Assembly: GCF_014201875.1 (NCBI RefSeq)
Contig: NZ_JACHFL010000037.1
Coordinates: forward strand, 1 to 16,962
From: Deinococcus humi
GTDB lineage: Bacteria; Deinococcota; Deinococci; Deinococcales; Deinococcaceae
Direction: 5' to 3'
Length of the DNA stretch: 16,962 bases
Below are positions 6,188 through 13,453 of this stretch, one piece after another. Each line of letters begins with the position of its first letter. The stretch's first letter is position 1. The translations under genes and the position numbers were made by a program. The notes under the pieces were generated by a model that worked only from the letters and a program-made list of their open reading frames with translations, was not told the DNA's origin and searched no databases.

Positions 6188-7432
6188 TCACCTTGCCACT
6201 GGAGTCGGTGGAGGATCGTCCGGTGCGAGCAGCGTGCCGATAGCGGTGTAGAGGGCTGTGCTCGCCCGTTCAGAACGGTTATTGCCCTTCTCGTCGAAAG
6301 CCTTCTCGCCGAAGGTCGTGATGATAGCGATTGCAATCTTCTTCGAGGGGAGGGAGGCCATGATCGATCCGTAGCCTGCGAACAGAGGATTCTGGAGAAC
6401 CCAGGAGCCGCTGCGGACGACGCCGAGCCCGTAGCTATAAGTCTGGTCGAGGGTGTGGCAGGCCGGGCACCCTGGCAGCGGTGAGCCGAAGCCCAGCAGA
6501 CTCGGGGAAATTTGCGCCTTGTGGGATGCAGGCGACAGCAGCGCCCCTGTGGTCACCGCCTCGGCGGTCGCCGCCATGTCATAGATGTTCGTGGTCTGAA
6601 CCGCACCTTGCGCGAGCGTCCACGAAGGATTCCAGTATGTGGACTCCTCGTAGAAACGAGCCGACGGCGCGACCCTGAGGGCTTCGCGGCGCTCGGAGCT
6701 GTAGGCGTGGAGGACGGGCTCGCGGATCGCCGCTGTGCTCACGCTGTCGGTGTTCTTCAGCCCCAACGGCCCGAAGATGTTCTCCCGCATCAGGGTCGCC
6801 AGAGGCTTCCCCGTGACCTTTTCCAGCACCTGCCCGAGGATCACGTAGTTCGTGTGTGAGTAGTCCCAGTTGGTTCCGGGCGCGAAGACCCGGGGCGTGG
6901 ACAGGCCGATGGCAATGAGGTCCTGCGGCGTGAAGGGGCGGAAGGGGTCGGCGTACAGCAGGCTCGCCAGGCGCTCGTTCTGCACGTAGTCGGGATAGCC
7001 GGCCGTCATATTGGTGAGCATCCGCAAAGTGACCTGGCTGGCGTCGGGGAGGTCGGGGAGCCAGTTCGAAAGGGGGTCGTCGAGGCCCACCCGCCCCTGA
7101 TCCACGAGTTGCAGGAGCAACGTGGACATATAGGCGATGGCGACGGCGCCATTTCGGAAGTGCATGTTAGTTGTCGCGGGAACGCCAGTCATCGACTCGC
7201 CCAGGGCGGCCGTGACCAGTTCGCGCCCGTCCACGGTCACCCGAAGGATGACGGCCCGGAGGTCGGACCTGACCATCGCCTCCCGCGCCAGCGCCACGAT
7301 GGCAGCGGCCTGGGTCTTGGCACCTGAGGCTGGCTGGGTCGGTTGTGCGGCGGGCGCACAGGCGGTGGCGAGGAGGGCGAGGGCGGAGAGTATGACCAGT
7401 CGGGCCGATCTTCTCTGCTGTGGTCTACGCAT
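6188..7432 (-). CDS. Lipoprotein of the beta-lactamase fold lacking the catalytic residues
   Basis: 414 residues from the ATG at 7432, with GAGGAAGG eight bases upstream; a GTG at 7438 is possible but too close to that site. Residues 1-25 form a lipoprotein signal (LALLATAC, Cys25). The rest aligns by eye with the neighbouring hydrolases, for example LLQLVDQGRVGLDDPLSNWL. However, the nucleophile motif SxxK is AVAI (96-99; codon GCC for the serine), YxN is YSH (191-193), and the HxG/KTG site is NPL (348-350). It should therefore not hydrolyse by the usual mechanism. A CPAC pair (322-325) is unusual for the fold. A binding, scaffold or regulatory role at the membrane is likely (inference). Confidence 0.85.
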   Translation of the reverse strand: MRRPQQRRSARLVILSALALLATACAPAAQPTQPASGAKTQAAAIVALAREAMVRSDLRAVILRVTVDGRELVTAALGESMTGVPATTNMHFRNGAVAIAYMSTLLLQLVDQGRVGLDDPLSNWLPDLPDASQVTLRMLTNMTAGYPDYVQNERLASLLYADPFRPFTPQDLIAIGLSTPRVFAPGTNWDYSHTNYVILGQVLEKVTGKPLATLMRENIFGPLGLKNTDSVSTAAIREPVLHAYSSERREALRVAPSARFYEESTYWNPSWTLAQGAVQTTNIYDMAATAEAVTTGALLSPASHKAQISPSLLGFGSPLPGCPACHTLDQTYSYGLGVVRSGSWVLQNPLFAGYGSIMASLPSKKIAIAIITTFGEKAFDEKGNNRSERASTALYTAIGTLLAPDDPPPTPVAR

Positions 7433-7453
7433 GTGCACCCCTTCCTCAGGCCC

Positions 7454-7582
7454 TTAGTCCGTGTGTGACTGGACGTTCTGCATCGCCCAGCCGTTCCTGC
7501 CCATATAGCAATCCGTCATGCTGATTCACAGTCTGCCGTCAGCGTCGTCGAACAGGTACCTGGCGAGTGACTCCGGTGGCTC
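7454..7582 (-). pseudogene. Decayed copy of the C-terminal tail of the 9168..11525 lipoprotein
   Basis: In one frame the gap reads PPESLARYLFDDADGRL, a TGA, then ISMTDCYMGRNGWAMQNVQ and a TAA at 7454-7456. This parallels the end of the large lipoprotein, ELADRLFGKLGISRLDVFLG then RNGWGIPN. At the DNA level 17 of 18 bases match between 7486-7503 and 9206-9223, and TGGACGTTCT (7470-7479) recurs at 9159-9168 across the stop of the full gene. It has an in-frame stop and no start, so it is a remnant. It fills nearly the whole gap between the alpha/beta hydrolase and the catalytically dead lipoprotein. Confidence 0.7.
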
Positions 7583-7583
7583 T

Positions 7584-8969
7584 TTAGTGATCAGCAGTGA
7601 CGCCCAGCACCTTGTCGAGCCAGTCAAACGTCCGCTGGTGGTACAGCGCGCGTGCCCCGTCCTCGACGTGCTCCCCAGCGCCCTCCGCAGCGGTGAACTC
7701 GATGTACTCCTTGGGAACCTTCAACGCGTCGTAGAGTTGCCGGGCGAAGGCGGAGATCGGGTCGTTCTCGGCCCGGGTCACCAGAGTTGGACAGGTGATC
7801 CGCTCCGCGCGGCCGATGAGGTTGTACTCGGCGGTGGCACGCACGTAGTCGAACGGAGTGGCGAGCCCATGGACCCACATCACGCGGCGTAGGCTCCAGG
7901 CCTGTGTCGGATCACGCATCAGCCGGTCAAAGATGGGCTGGAGAACCGCGGGATTGACGTCAGGCAGCCGGTCGAGTGTCTGCTGCGGCAGGGGCAACGC
8001 CCGCTTGAGGGCCGCCAACAGGTCGTATTGTCCGGTGTCGGCAATGCAGGCGGCCAGCCGGTGCTCACCCGACGCGGCTCGCGGCGCGAGGTAGCCTCCA
8101 AAACTCAGGCCCGCGAGGGCGATGCGTTTCGGGTCGATGTCGCGCCGCGTCAGAGCGTAATCCACCACGGGGCGGACGACGTTCTCCCAGTCGGGCCGCA
8201 TGGAGAGCCCCTGCTTGACAAGCGCCGCGCCCTGGCCTGGCCCATCGAAGCTCAGGCAATTGTACCCACGCTTGAGTGCCGCGGCAGCGTTCCAGAAGTA
8301 CAACTCCTCCAGCGTGCCGTCATAGCCACCCGTGGCAATGACCGTCGGCCGCGACTGGCCGGAATCGTCAACCTTGTAGAAATACCCTGGTAACGTCGTG
8401 CCCTCAAAGGGGATGGCGACCCGCTCGACCGCCGGCGAGAAGAGCGCTGCCGCCTGGCGGAAGGTCTCGGTCTGCCGATCGAATGCGGCCATGAAGCGCG
8501 AATCGACGGGCTTGCGGTACAACACGATGGAGGCCGTGCGGTAGTAATTCGAAGCGCGCAAGTACGCCTCGCGGGCGCTCACCCTGCGGCCAGCGGCAAG
8601 ACTGGCGTCCGCCGCCGCTTGCACGCGTTTGGCGGTGTTCCACCATTCATGGTACCAACTGTCAAAATTGCCCTCGCGGATTCTGCGGGCAGTACTCAAG
8701 CACTCGCCGATGTCTGCGCCGCCGTAGTAAACATGAGCGAGCGAGCGCAGCAACTGGGCGTCGAAGAGGGGGTTGTCGAAGTACACCTTTAGGCCGGAGG
8801 CGCCCCTGCGCTCGGGCGCCCCAGATGATGACCCCACTGGCCCACCCCCACCCATAGCCGCAGCCTGCGAGCCGCCGACGTAGGCAGCCAGGCCGCTCAG
8901 AACGCTGACCTGTCCCCCGCGCTTCAGGAGTTCCCGCCTGTTGAATCTGGTCGTCTCGGTCTCTCCCAT
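7584..8969 (-). CDS. Tat-exported alpha/beta hydrolase (dihydroxypseudooxynicotine hydrolase-like)
   Basis: 461 residues from the ATG at 8969, chosen because AAGGGAGG lies five bases ahead; the longer frame to 9011 has no such site. Residues 8-37 form a twin-arginine signal (FNRRELLKRGGQ and a hydrophobic stretch). A helical cap follows, with SWYHEWWNTAKRV and SAREAYLRASNYYRTA, which is characteristic of the 2,6-dihydroxypseudooxynicotine hydrolase/FrsA-like group. The hydrolase core has the nucleophile elbow GLSFGG (Ser289), a likely acid in AENDP (Asp402) and the base in GEHVED (His433). Members cleave C-C or ester bonds of varied small molecules; the substrate here is unknown. It follows the large lipoprotein after a 198-base gap. 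Export by Tat implies folding in the cytoplasm before secretion. Confidence 0.88.
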   Translation of the reverse strand: MGETETTRFNRRELLKRGGQVSVLSGLAAYVGGSQAAAMGGGGPVGSSSGAPERRGASGLKVYFDNPLFDAQLLRSLAHVYYGGADIGECLSTARRIREGNFDSWYHEWWNTAKRVQAAADASLAAGRRVSAREAYLRASNYYRTASIVLYRKPVDSRFMAAFDRQTETFRQAAALFSPAVERVAIPFEGTTLPGYFYKVDDSGQSRPTVIATGGYDGTLEELYFWNAAAALKRGYNCLSFDGPGQGAALVKQGLSMRPDWENVVRPVVDYALTRRDIDPKRIALAGLSFGGYLAPRAASGEHRLAACIADTGQYDLLAALKRALPLPQQTLDRLPDVNPAVLQPIFDRLMRDPTQAWSLRRVMWVHGLATPFDYVRATAEYNLIGRAERITCPTLVTRAENDPISAFARQLYDALKVPKEYIEFTAAEGAGEHVEDGARALYHQRTFDWLDKVLGVTADH

Positions 8970-9167
8970 CTTGACCTCCCTTCGGTGGCGCATCGGAACG
9001 GGTTTGCCCAACAGTGAATGAGAAAGGGAGCGGTCCAGCGTGCGGGCGCTGACAGCCTCGGCGCATTCATCGAGCCCGCCAGACTGGAGGTCCGAATGGA
9101 CCCGGATCTTCCCCTCAGGAACGCTGGATCGGGGTGCGGCGCACCACGTCAGGCGCCTTGGACGTTC

Positions 9168-11525
9168 TCAGATGGGCTCGCCGATCTGCTGGCTGTTAGG
9201 AATACCCCAGCCATTCCTGCCCAGGAAGACGTCCAGCCTGCTGATCCCCAGCTTGCCGAACAGCCGATCGGCGAGCTCTGCTCCCGGCCCCTTCCCCGCC
9301 CTGAGATACGCCCAGTCGTGGAACCACCCCGAGTCCACATTGCCGTAGCAGTCCATGTAGGTGCCGGGCGCTGTGAGGAAGAAGTCCAGGGGACCGTTGC
9401 GGTAGATCTTGAACCACGTGTCGGTGTAGGTGTAGTACTCACCCTTGCGCAGCCAGCCGGTGCCTGTGTACTCCCAACCCGTCCGCGCAATCTGTTGCCA
9501 CACGAAAATCTCGAACTGTCGGTCAGACTCGGCACGAATCTCTGCGGTGGTGCCGTCGCTGGTGCCGGGCCATTGCAACGTTTGGTTGTCGATTCGGCTG
9601 CCGAAGGCCTCCAGCCTTCCCCAGTCTCTGATGATCTCGTAGTGCGCCCGCTCTACCTCGGTGATAAGTTCGTTGAAGCTTTCTCTGATGTGATCCGCCA
9701 CTTCCACCAGGGTCGAGCGAACCGGATCCTCGGCCTCGGGCCGGGCTGCCTCGTAAAGTGAATAAATGCCTTCGATCAGGCCAGCGACGAGATGCTTTCC
9801 TGCCACCGCCAATCCGGTGGTGATGCCAAAGAGCAGGATTTTGACAATGAGTTCGATTTCCGAGCCGTCGTCCACTTCCGGAGCCAGCCCTCTGACCGCA
9901 TTGAGGATGTTCACATGGTTGAGTGTCGTATCGGTGAGGAGCGTCCGGAGGTGCCCGCCGTCTCCGAACCAGTCCTTGACGTAGTCGCGGTACGACAGGA
10001 TGTTTTTGAGGTGTGTGATGACGTTCTTATACGCGTCCGTGCGTAGCTTTTCCGCAGGAACCTGCGCCAGCGCGTCATTCAATTTGTCCACAGTAAGGTT
10101 GTTCAGCGGGTCGTTCGGGCGCCTTCCGCCAAGCTTGCCGAGAATGTCGATGTAAGCTTGCCATTCGGCCTGCTTGGCCGGGTCATTCCGCCACACGTCC
10201 TCCGGCCAGGGTTGGCTGAGGGCATCCCCATGGATGATGCTCTTGAGCATTTGTTGCAACTCGCTGGGAGGGGTGTAGGTCGTCTGCTCCCAGTTGCGCT
10301 TCGGCTGAAAATCCCAGTTGGTCTGCGGCTCGAGAACCACCCTGCCCTCGCTGTCCGTTGCGAGGAAGTGGCTCACCCTGCCGTTGCTGTCCAGGGCCCC
10401 AACGATCTGGCTCCCTGCCAGCGGCATGGACCACGCGAGCTCCGCCGTCGGGGAGAGCTGCAATTGCGGCGAGCCTTCAGGAAGCCTCGTGTAAGCCAGG
10501 AACAGCCCGCTGCCCCGGTGCTGCAGGAGATAGCGCCCGCTGACATTCTCTCCCAGACCCGCGCTAAGGAAGGTGTCCCACTGATCTGCGGCGTCCGCCG
10601 CGGCCACCAAGGTCAGCTTCCCGTCCCTGACCGCCAGGAAACGGCCCGTGGCCTGATGCCGGTAGAGCCACGTCCCGGGTCTCAGGTCCCCGATCACGAA
10701 TTTGCCGTCGTACTTGAAGATGACGCCACTGTCCGCCTGAGCCCTCAGCGCTGGGAGTGGAGAGGCGGCCGGCTTGGCAGCTCTCAGAAGCTGCTCGCTC
10801 AGGCTGGCGAGCTCCAGAATTTCCATGGAGCTCCTGAGCCCGATCCACTGCTCGACCCACTCCTGTACCCGTTCCCTTGTGGGGGCGCGCACCACCAGCA
10901 CCTGGCGGTTGCGGTCACTGGTCAGGACGTTGTAGGACACGACCGTCACACCGCTCGGAAGCTGGCCAAACACCGGCCTGAGCCCCGCTTCTCCCGCCAG
11001 CCGCTCGAAGACAAGGAAGGTAGGCGTGCCGGGCGCGGCCTCCGTGATTGCGGGGAGCGTCACGGGCTCGACGGCGTCACTCATCACCTCCAGGATGCCG
11101 GGCCACTGGCTCGCCCACGCCTGCACGGCCTCGGCCGTCTCGCCCCGCGCAAAGACGACGATATCCAAACCATGACCCAGGAAGGTTGCGCCGGGCTTTC
11201 CGTACACGATGGGCTTGTCCAGCGTCCAGTACTCGCCCTGGAGATCCACCTGGCTGCGGTTGGCCGGGTTGATGTAGTCAGCAATGGCCCGTAGCCGGTC
11301 CCGGTCGCGTCCGCTCAGGTTCCTGACCCTCGCGCGCAGCATGACCAGATTCGTGCGGACGGGAATCTGTGGCGTGGGGGCGGGCGTGGGCGCCACATCA
11401 CAGGCCGCCAGGGTGGCGACGGCCGCCGTGCCGCCCATCAGTTGCAGGGCTTGCCTGCGGTGGAGCCGCGCTTGGAAAAACTGCTCAAGACTGGTTTTGA
11501 CGCTGCCGTCTGCTGCCTCGCTCAT
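9168..11525 (-). CDS. Large Tat lipoprotein of unknown function, with beta-trefoil-like repeats
   Basis: 785 residues from the ATG at 11525 (AGGAGG six bases upstream; the frame to 11564 is rejected). A twin-arginine motif (HRRQALQLMGG) is followed by lipobox LAAC with Cys42 and a Pro/Thr linker. Residues about 60-245 contain two similar segments (DIVVFARGETAEAVQAW and QVLVVRAPTRERVQEW), an internal repeat. Residues about 267-407 show recurring GRFLAV, GRYLLQ and SHFLAT units resembling a beta-trefoil lectin-like module. Then come a helical region, a strongly hydrophobic segment at 558-588 (IELIVKILLFGITTGLAVAG and on), and an aromatic C-terminal domain ending near GRNGWG. No family is recognised. 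The lectin-like plus hydrophobic layout recalls binding or pore-forming toxins, but that is speculation. Confidence 0.8.
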   Translation of the reverse strand: MSEAADGSVKTSLEQFFQARLHRRQALQLMGGTAAVATLAACDVAPTPAPTPQIPVRTNLVMLRARVRNLSGRDRDRLRAIADYINPANRSQVDLQGEYWTLDKPIVYGKPGATFLGHGLDIVVFARGETAEAVQAWASQWPGILEVMSDAVEPVTLPAITEAAPGTPTFLVFERLAGEAGLRPVFGQLPSGVTVVSYNVLTSDRNRQVLVVRAPTRERVQEWVEQWIGLRSSMEILELASLSEQLLRAAKPAASPLPALRAQADSGVIFKYDGKFVIGDLRPGTWLYRHQATGRFLAVRDGKLTLVAAADAADQWDTFLSAGLGENVSGRYLLQHRGSGLFLAYTRLPEGSPQLQLSPTAELAWSMPLAGSQIVGALDSNGRVSHFLATDSEGRVVLEPQTNWDFQPKRNWEQTTYTPPSELQQMLKSIIHGDALSQPWPEDVWRNDPAKQAEWQAYIDILGKLGGRRPNDPLNNLTVDKLNDALAQVPAEKLRTDAYKNVITHLKNILSYRDYVKDWFGDGGHLRTLLTDTTLNHVNILNAVRGLAPEVDDGSEIELIVKILLFGITTGLAVAGKHLVAGLIEGIYSLYEAARPEAEDPVRSTLVEVADHIRESFNELITEVERAHYEIIRDWGRLEAFGSRIDNQTLQWPGTSDGTTAEIRAESDRQFEIFVWQQIARTGWEYTGTGWLRKGEYYTYTDTWFKIYRNGPLDFFLTAPGTYMDCYGNVDSGWFHDWAYLRAGKGPGAELADRLFGKLGISRLDVFLGRNGWGIPNSQQIGEPI

Positions 11526-11582
11526 CCTGATCCTCCTGGCACGTGGTGTCCGCGTCTGGGCCACCGGGTCGTTACTGGGTCT

Positions 11583-13112
11583 TTACCGGCAGTCCCTGGC
11601 GTTGCTCTCCACCCGCATGAAGACGCCGTCATCCTCGGTAAGGAGGCTCACCACCTTCCCGTTGGCGTCGAACGCGAAGATTGCTGTGCCGGGCAACGAG
11701 TTGGGGCGGGGCCAGCCGAGGGCGAACGCGTCGTGCCCCTCGTGCTGTAGGTTCCCCTGGTAGCACGCTGGTCCCGCCTTTACGGCGAGCCCCGAACCTT
11801 CGCGGACTACGGCCAAACGCCCGTAGAGTTCGTTCTCGTACACGCCGACGTAGGCGTCGGGCGACCGGGTGAAGGGCGCAGGCGTCGTTGGTGGGGCGTT
11901 GACGGCGGCGAGGAGCTGGGCCAGCGCGGCGCGCTGCTGCCTGAACTCGGCTCCCAGGTCGCGTCCCGCCGGCCCGAGGTAGCTCTCCAGCACCCATGCC
12001 CGGATCACCTCGGGGAGCAGGGTGAGATTGAGATTGGCGAGGACTACCACGCCCAGGTGCTCGGAGGGCACCAGTGTCACCACCGAGCGCACCCCAGCGA
12101 GTGCGCCACCTTTCTCAATGACCTTGCGTCCATTGTAGGCGTAGCTCGCCCACCCCAGGGTGTAATCAAAGCCAGTGTTCTCGTTGATGGGCGGTGATTC
12201 AGAGAAGGTGATCTCGGACACCATAGTGGGCTGGAAGAGCTCCTTGACCGTCTCGGGCCGCAGCACCTGCTTTCCCCCCAGGCTCCCGCCTGCCAGCAGC
12301 ATCCGTATCCAGGTGGCCATGTCATTGGCTGAGGAACTCATGGCGCCCGCCGGACCGAAGGCGCCGTCCCCCTCCCGAGTGGTCATCGGCACCGGGCCAG
12401 CCGGGCGGCTGAGATGCGGGGTGGCAGCATTCGGATCACTCTTGAGCTCTGCGGCAACCACACGCGTTCGCGTCATGCCCAGCGGATCAAGCAGTCTGGA
12501 GCGAACCACCGCTTCCCAGCTCGAGCCTGCCACCTGCCCTGCCAGGGTTCCGGCGAGGGTGAAGCCCAGGTTGGAGTACCCAGCACGCTCTCGGAAACTG
12601 CCTGCAGGCTCGATGAGGCGCAACCGGCGTACCACCTCGGCCCGGGTGTAGCCGAGTTCGTTGAGGAGGTCACCTCCGAAGGCTGGGAGCCCGCTGCGAT
12701 GGGCGAGCAGGTCCCGGGCGCTGGTGTGCAGGGTAGCGTAGGGGTCATGCATGGCGAAGCCCGGCAAATAATTGAGAATGGGGTCGTCCCAGCCGAGCTT
12801 ACCCTCGTCCACCAGGGTGCCGAGCGCGGCCGCCGTGAAGGTTTTGGTCACCGAGGCGAGCTGGAAGGCCGTGTTAGCGTCCACCGCGGCGGGCTGGCCC
12901 TGGGTGCGCACCCCGTAGCCTTGAATGAAAACGATCTTGTCGTCCTTGACCACGGCCACAGCGACGCCGGGCACGTTCCACTCACGCCGGGTCTGCTCGA
13001 TGAAGGGGCCGAAGTTCTGGAGCGGTGCCTGAGCGAGGGCGGGGGTGGACAGCAGGAGGATGGCGCCCAGCACAGGGAGGGGCAGACGCGCAGGACCAAG
13101 AATGCTCTTCAT
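11583..13112 (-). CDS. Exported serine hydrolase with a C-terminal DUF3471-like domain
   Basis: 509 residues from the ATG at 13112, preceded by CGAGG at a short distance; the open frame reaches 13232 but crosses the putative operator, so the internal ATG is preferred. The signal peptide (LPVLGAILLLSTPALAQA) is followed by a beta-lactamase-type domain with SVTK at 87-90, YSN at 179-181 and KGG at 334-336 (the KTG position), all intact. The C-terminal block (AYVGVYENELYGRLAVVREG and on) is DUF3471-like, as in the hydrolase at 4545..6116; the two are paralogues, differing in KGG against HAG. It is the first gene after the SARP regulator and its 11-bp repeats, and lies 57 bases before the large lipoprotein. 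Likely substrate class: peptides, esters or lactams outside the cytoplasm. Confidence 0.9.
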   Translation of the reverse strand: MKSILGPARLPLPVLGAILLLSTPALAQAPLQNFGPFIEQTRREWNVPGVAVAVVKDDKIVFIQGYGVRTQGQPAAVDANTAFQLASVTKTFTAAALGTLVDEGKLGWDDPILNYLPGFAMHDPYATLHTSARDLLAHRSGLPAFGGDLLNELGYTRAEVVRRLRLIEPAGSFRERAGYSNLGFTLAGTLAGQVAGSSWEAVVRSRLLDPLGMTRTRVVAAELKSDPNAATPHLSRPAGPVPMTTREGDGAFGPAGAMSSSANDMATWIRMLLAGGSLGGKQVLRPETVKELFQPTMVSEITFSESPPINENTGFDYTLGWASYAYNGRKVIEKGGALAGVRSVVTLVPSEHLGVVVLANLNLTLLPEVIRAWVLESYLGPAGRDLGAEFRQQRAALAQLLAAVNAPPTTPAPFTRSPDAYVGVYENELYGRLAVVREGSGLAVKAGPACYQGNLQHEGHDAFALGWPRPNSLPGTAIFAFDANGKVVSLLTEDDGVFMRVESNARDCR

Positions 13113-13211
13113 AAGACCTCGTTGGGGGTACGAGCATCGCTGTAAACGACGAGTAACAATGCGGTCAGCGCTGGGTGCATCTACGGATGAGGTCATGTGG
13201 ACGAGGCAAGT

Positions 13212-13269
13212 GTGCCCTGTCGATCGTGACACCTCCGTGACACCTCACCGTTCAAAACAGTGCCCTGTC
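13212..13269. repeat. Flanking 10-bp direct repeats around the operator candidate
   Basis: GTGCCCTGTC occurs at 13212-13221 and 13260-13269, 48 bp apart, bracketing the two 11-bp repeats. CGTGACA inside the 11-bp units is also found inverted in the adjoining CTGTCACGG (13265-13273). The whole patch is denser in repeats than the rest of the intergenic region and may hold several regulator contacts. Confidence 0.5.
13225..13246 (-). promoter_or_regulatory. Two abutting 11-bp direct repeats, candidate SARP operator
   Basis: CGTGACACCTC occurs at 13225-13235 and again, identically, at 13236-13246 (GAGGTGTCACG on the transcribed minus strand). Direct repeats with 11-bp spacing upstream of a -10 region are the known binding pattern of SARP/AfsR regulators, and the gene upstream encodes one. 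On the minus strand the bases after the repeats give only a poor -10 match (CACACT, 13209-13214). The pair lies 113 bases before the first hydrolase start. The function is inferred. Confidence 0.6.
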
Positions 13270-13453
13270 ACGGTCTGGAGCATGGGTTGCGCTGGGCAAG
13301 CCAAGAGGCGAAAGTTGACTGATGGGCGCGCCGTGTGCGGATCACAGGCGAGTGCGCGGTCACGCACCGCTATTGCCTTGAAAGCACATCAGTCTGCATC
13401 TGGTTTTCACAGTTTTCCTGACCACGGTGGGACAGCCTTTGACCCGTTCACAT

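Larger units (their letters stand above)
13113..13453 (-). other. 341-bp intergenic region between regulator and hydrolase cluster
   Basis: The longest gap in the leftward gene block. It holds the 11-bp repeat pair and the flanking repeats near its middle. A small stem (GCGGT and ACCGC with a GCGTG loop, near 13356-13370) lies closer to the regulator's stop but lacks a T-run, so I do not call it a terminator. No clear -35 and -10 boxes were found on the minus strand. The gap most likely carries the main promoter of the hydrolase cluster. Confidence 0.5.

Noticed and set aside
10158..11294. 378-residue open frame on the plus strand
   Set aside because: Opposite the large Tat lipoprotein, whose start, signal and lipobox are clear; the plus-strand product shows no recognisable fold.
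13113..13232. Upstream extension of the hydrolase at 11583..13112 to 13232
   Set aside because: The extra 40 residues come before the signal peptide and are encoded by the candidate operator region; the ATG at 13112 places the signal peptide at the N-terminus.
13356..13370. Rho-independent terminator after the SARP gene
   Set aside because: The stem is five pairs with no T-run on the transcribed strand.
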